Part shown: one piece after another, positions 6,039 through 7,460 of the stretch | Layout of the letters: each line of letters starts with the position of its first letter | How positions within the stretch are numbered: the first letter of the stretch is position 1 | Source of the DNA: Coxiellaceae bacterium | GTDB lineage: Bacteria; Pseudomonadota; Gammaproteobacteria; GCA-013414725 | Length of the DNA stretch: 7,460 nucleotides | Direction: 5' to 3' | Assembly (NCBI GenBank): GCA_013414725.1 | Contig: CP058706.1 | Coordinates: 851,963 to 859,422 of the forward strand | Made by a program: the position numbers and the translations under genes | The notes under the pieces: model-generated | The model's input: only the letters and a program-made list of their open reading frames with translations | Databases searched by the model: none | Told to the model about the DNA's origin: nothing

Positions 6039-6788
6039 AGATCGACTGCTTTTATTATGGCGACTTTCTTTGAAGCGTAGTTCAGCAACAAATGCTAATG
6101 CATTTGGCACCGTGTTTTGCATGTCCATGCATTCAGCAGCAAATACATTAGCGATCATCTCTTTAGCTGGTTCTATGGCCACATTGCTACTGGTTTTAAT
6201 ATGAAGACCGCCATGCGGCGTCATTTTTCTAACATAGTGGACACCTATTTCTTCACTAGGCAATGGTTCACCGGAAGGATGAAAGCCGCTCAGTTCATAG
6301 GCTACATCAATAGTGATTTCATAGTAATTTGCAGGAAAAAGAATTAGTACAGCTTTTGTGGTAAGTAAATCCCGTTTTTGGTCGAGATGGCTTTGGTCCC
6401 ATGTGGCGATAAAATGGTTATATTCGGTAATTAATTGAGTGATAGTGTCAGTGAATTCATCACAATTTTCTAGGGCTTGATAAGTCGCCAGTTCTGTTAC
6501 TAGCGCTGTTATGTTTTTGGTATCGTGGCTATTAATATCGATATTATCATTAGTTTGGACAATTTTTTTGTTGCTCAATAACAATGAGGGATGTAGTAGT
6601 CGTGGTAATAATTCTTGAATAATATTTTGCACCCGTGGTGAGTACGCCTTGTTTTTTAATAAGGTCGCTAATTTTTTGACTAGCGGATAAAATTTTGCCT
6701 CACCAAGCGTAAAATGTAGAATCCGTTGTAGAAATTCTTGTTGTTTATGGCCAGTGATCGCATTATTACTGTTGGTTTGAGTAGTCAT
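5955..6788 (-). CDS. Giant-protein fragment 1: N-terminus and GGLHIK module
   Basis: First 277-codon frame of the giant gene; it carries the real start. Residues 1-180 look mostly helical, beginning with an Asn/Thr/Gln-rich stretch. At 183-198, VHYVRKMTPHGGLHIK is followed by IEPAKEMIANVF. This resembles an N-lobe beta-strand with a lysine, then a helix with a glutamate, as in kinase-like modules I recall from chlamydial giant proteins. Authentic sequence stops near residue 250: adding one base to the A5 run at 6035-6039 switches to a frame reading NNTETVYQKPLQISYTEDG, so the last ~25 printed residues (ending ELTLFNC) are out of frame. Not an independent gene. Confidence 0.6.
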   Translation of the reverse strand: MTTQTNSNNAITGHKQQEFLQRILHFTLGEAKFYPLVKKLATLLKNKAYSPRVQNIIQELLPRLLHPSLLLSNKKIVQTNDNIDINSHDTKNITALVTELATYQALENCDEFTDTITQLITEYNHFIATWDQSHLDQKRDLLTTKAVLILFPANYYEITIDVAYELSGFHPSGEPLPSEEIGVHYVRKMTPHGGLHIKTSSNVAIEPAKEMIANVFAAECMDMQNTVPNALAFVAELRFKESRHNKSSRSFSITQKQSTKSLYKSATQRMELTLFNC

Positions 6789-6795
6789 CAGTTTT

Positions 6796-6803
6796 CTCCT
6801 TTT
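6796..6803 (-). promoter_or_regulatory. Ribosome binding site of the giant gene
   Basis: On the minus strand AAAAGGAG precedes the ATG at 6788 by 7 bases. This fixes the start of the giant gene; none of the downstream in-frame ATG, GTG or TTG codons has anything similar. A 20-codon frame (6850-6788) ends in TGA overlapping this ATG by one base and spans the site. Confidence 0.75.
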
Positions 6804-7009
6804 GTGGCTACAATCACAGACTCGAAATTGGGAGTGGGATTTATATGCATGGTATAATTATTCTTATTATTTTTTGTAACTATTCAATCAGTTGGTGGTG
6901 GCATGCACTTTTGTGCGATTTTAAACTTGCGCGTTTGTACTATGCCTAGGCTTAGGTGGAATAGTCACATTTTTATTGTGAAACGGTAAATTTTCTGCAA
7001 GTGTGTCGG

Positions 7010-7038
7010 ATAATATCGGACAGGTTCTGGGTTGTCAA
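7010..7038 (-). promoter_or_regulatory. Sigma-70-type promoter driving the giant gene
   Basis: On the minus strand: perfect -35 TTGACA (7038-7033), a 17-base spacer (7032-7016) and -10 TATTAT (7015-7010), five of six matches. Transcription would start near 7003 and run leftwards, leaving a leader of about 215 bases before the ATG at 6788. The promoter sits just downstream of the LysR gene, so the giant gene probably has its own transcript. The -35 overlaps one arm of a TTGTCA/TGACAA inverted repeat (7032-7037 and 7061-7066), a possible but unproven operator. Confidence 0.65.
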
Positions 7039-7071
7039 TACAGTAAAAACTTCAATTTCGTGACAATTAAG

Positions 7072-7460
7072 CTATATTGATTTTGCTTTTTTCACTGAAG
7101 CATGTAAAAGTTGCCGCACTGCTGCAATGCGTGGACTAACTAAGGCACCATCTTTCCATCCCAAATAAAAATGATGTCGCGGGGGATCGATAGGTTGATG
7201 TAAAATTAGTAATTTCTTTTCACGCACTTGCTGTTGACAAAAATAAGATGGCAACACGGTAATGCCGGCACCGCCCATGGCTGCTGCTGTCAATGACCAT
7301 AAGTCTTTGATCATCAAAGCAACCCGACCAGTGAATGCTTTATTAAAAACATGCTGATAATAATCTTTGATAAACAATAAACTTTCATCGTAAGCGATCC
7401 ATGGAATATGATCGAGGGAACTGGTGTCACCCATTTTTAAATCTTTGCTGGCTATTTTTT
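7072..7460 (-). CDS. LysR-type transcriptional regulator, C-terminal part, 5' end outside window
   Basis: C-terminal portion of the effector-binding (periplasmic-binding-protein-like) domain of a LysR-family DNA-binding regulator. The frame is open through the right edge (KIASKDLK before the internal ATG at 7434), so the winged-helix DNA-binding domain is missing. Family marks: SLTAAAMGGAGITVLPSYFC, the usual 'vaaGlGitvLPxy' helix-strand; then KKLLILHQPIDPPRHHFYLG with W, and PRIAAVRQLLHASV near the end. It stops with TAG at 7072-7074. It lies in the same direction as the giant gene but is separated from it by 283 bases with a strong promoter, so an operon is unlikely. Regulated target unknown. 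Confidence 0.83.
   Translation of the reverse strand, partial: KIASKDLKMGDTSSLDHIPWIAYDESLLFIKDYYQHVFNKAFTGRVALMIKDLWSLTAAAMGGAGITVLPSYFCQQQVREKKLLILHQPIDPPRHHFYLGWKDGALVSPRIAAVRQLLHASVKKAKSI

Larger units (their letters stand above)
449..6788 (-). pseudogene. Giant multidomain protein (kinase-like, ankyrin, LRR, seven-bladed propeller), broken by about 15 frameshifts
   Basis: One gene of about 2,110 codons. Start: ATG at 6788 behind AGGAG at 7-base spacing; end: TAG/TAA-type stop at 449 after a Thr/Asn-rich tail. Reading across each break gives unbroken domain continuity. Traced lesions (plus-strand runs): 6035-6039, 5832-5837 with 5817-5822 (or one extra base at 5823-5825), 5464-5466 or 5501-5504, 4558-4560, 4381-4386, 3923-3926, 3720-3726, 3276-3279, 3238-3241, 2878-2882, 2056-2059, 1918-1922, 1665-1672, 828-832. 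Most need one added base; 3720-3726 and 1665-1672 need one removed or two added. I found no in-frame nonsense change. Approximate protein order: 1-180 helical; 180-330 GGLHIK module; 330-740 helical; 745-870 ankyrin-like; 915-1175 kinase-like; 1300-1580 LRR-like; 1610-1890 propeller; 1890-1985 alpha/beta; then a disordered tail. No signal peptide or membrane segment. Function unknown; secretion into a host is inference. It is a true pseudogene only if the indels are real. Confidence 0.8.
6789..7071. other. Intergenic region with long leader and small inverted repeats
   Basis: No gene is supported here. Besides the promoter and ribosome binding site it holds TCACA (6965-6969) and TGTGA (6977-6981), a perfect 5-base inverted repeat in the early leader, the palindrome GCCTAGGC near 6945-6952, a GCAC-TTTT-GTGC mini-hairpin at 6905-6916, and an AT-rich stretch at 6853-6885. 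None makes a convincing riboswitch or intrinsic terminator for the upstream LysR gene. Confidence 0.4.

Noticed and set aside
6010..6347. Plus-strand frames at 6010-6204 and 6117-6347
   Set aside because: They lie opposite the N-terminal module of the giant gene and overlap each other; no start signals.
449..6788. An operon of ten or more small novel genes
   Set aside because: Only the first frame has a ribosome binding site, several apparent starts are GTG/TTG with open frame upstream, and domains run across the boundaries.
449..6788. Programmed ribosomal frameshifting or transcriptional slippage as a new expression system
   Set aside because: About 15 separate events would be needed, most at runs of only 3-6 bases, with no slippery heptamer or downstream structure pattern; the pteridine reductase shows the same lesion.
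6965..6981. CRP-like site TCACA-N7-TGTGA in the leader
   Set aside because: The arms are in the inverse order to a CRP site (TGTGA-N6-TCACA).
1..7460. tRNA, rRNA, CRISPR array, insertion sequence or attachment site
   Set aside because: No cloverleaf-like segment, regularly spaced repeats, transposase frame or terminal inverted repeats were seen on either strand.

Overview
The window looks like AT-rich DNA from a gammaproteobacterium, possibly a host-associated, Legionellales-like organism. The basis is the gammaproteobacterial style of the pteridine reductase and LysR regulator at the two ends, together with a very large eukaryotic-like repeat protein between them. The genus cannot be fixed from the sequence.

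Layout. Positions 1-411 (+) hold the C-terminal half of a pteridine reductase of the short-chain dehydrogenase family. It converges on a minus-strand block covering 449-6788. Positions 6789-7071 form an intergenic region with a near-consensus sigma-70 promoter, a long leader and a strong ribosome binding site, all for the minus strand. Positions 7072-7460 (-) hold the C-terminal part of a LysR-type regulator that runs off the right edge.

The main result is that 449-6788 is one gene, not ten or more small ones. Reading the minus strand across every break and allowing one-base (sometimes two-base) corrections gives a single frame of about 2,110 residues with no nonsense substitution. Reconstructed order: N-terminal helical region; a module with a GGLHIK motif resembling part of a kinase-like N-lobe; a long helical region; about three degenerate ankyrin-type repeats; a second, fuller but degenerate kinase-like module; a linker; leucine-rich-repeat-like segments; a clear seven-bladed WD40-like beta-propeller; a small alpha/beta domain; and a Thr/Asn/Ser/Pro-rich tail. 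From memory, this kinase-like/LRR/propeller order recalls giant proteins of environmental Chlamydiae and some Legionellales. A role as a host-directed (secreted) protein is inference.

About 15 breaks were traced, nearly all to A/T runs of 3-7 bases, and most are repaired by adding one base. The pteridine reductase has the same kind of lesion: adding one G to a G5 run restores the canonical C-terminus DGGRSLSL. Because a conserved metabolic gene shares the pattern, uncorrected homopolymer sequencing or assembly errors are the leading explanation. Recent pseudogenisation is the alternative.
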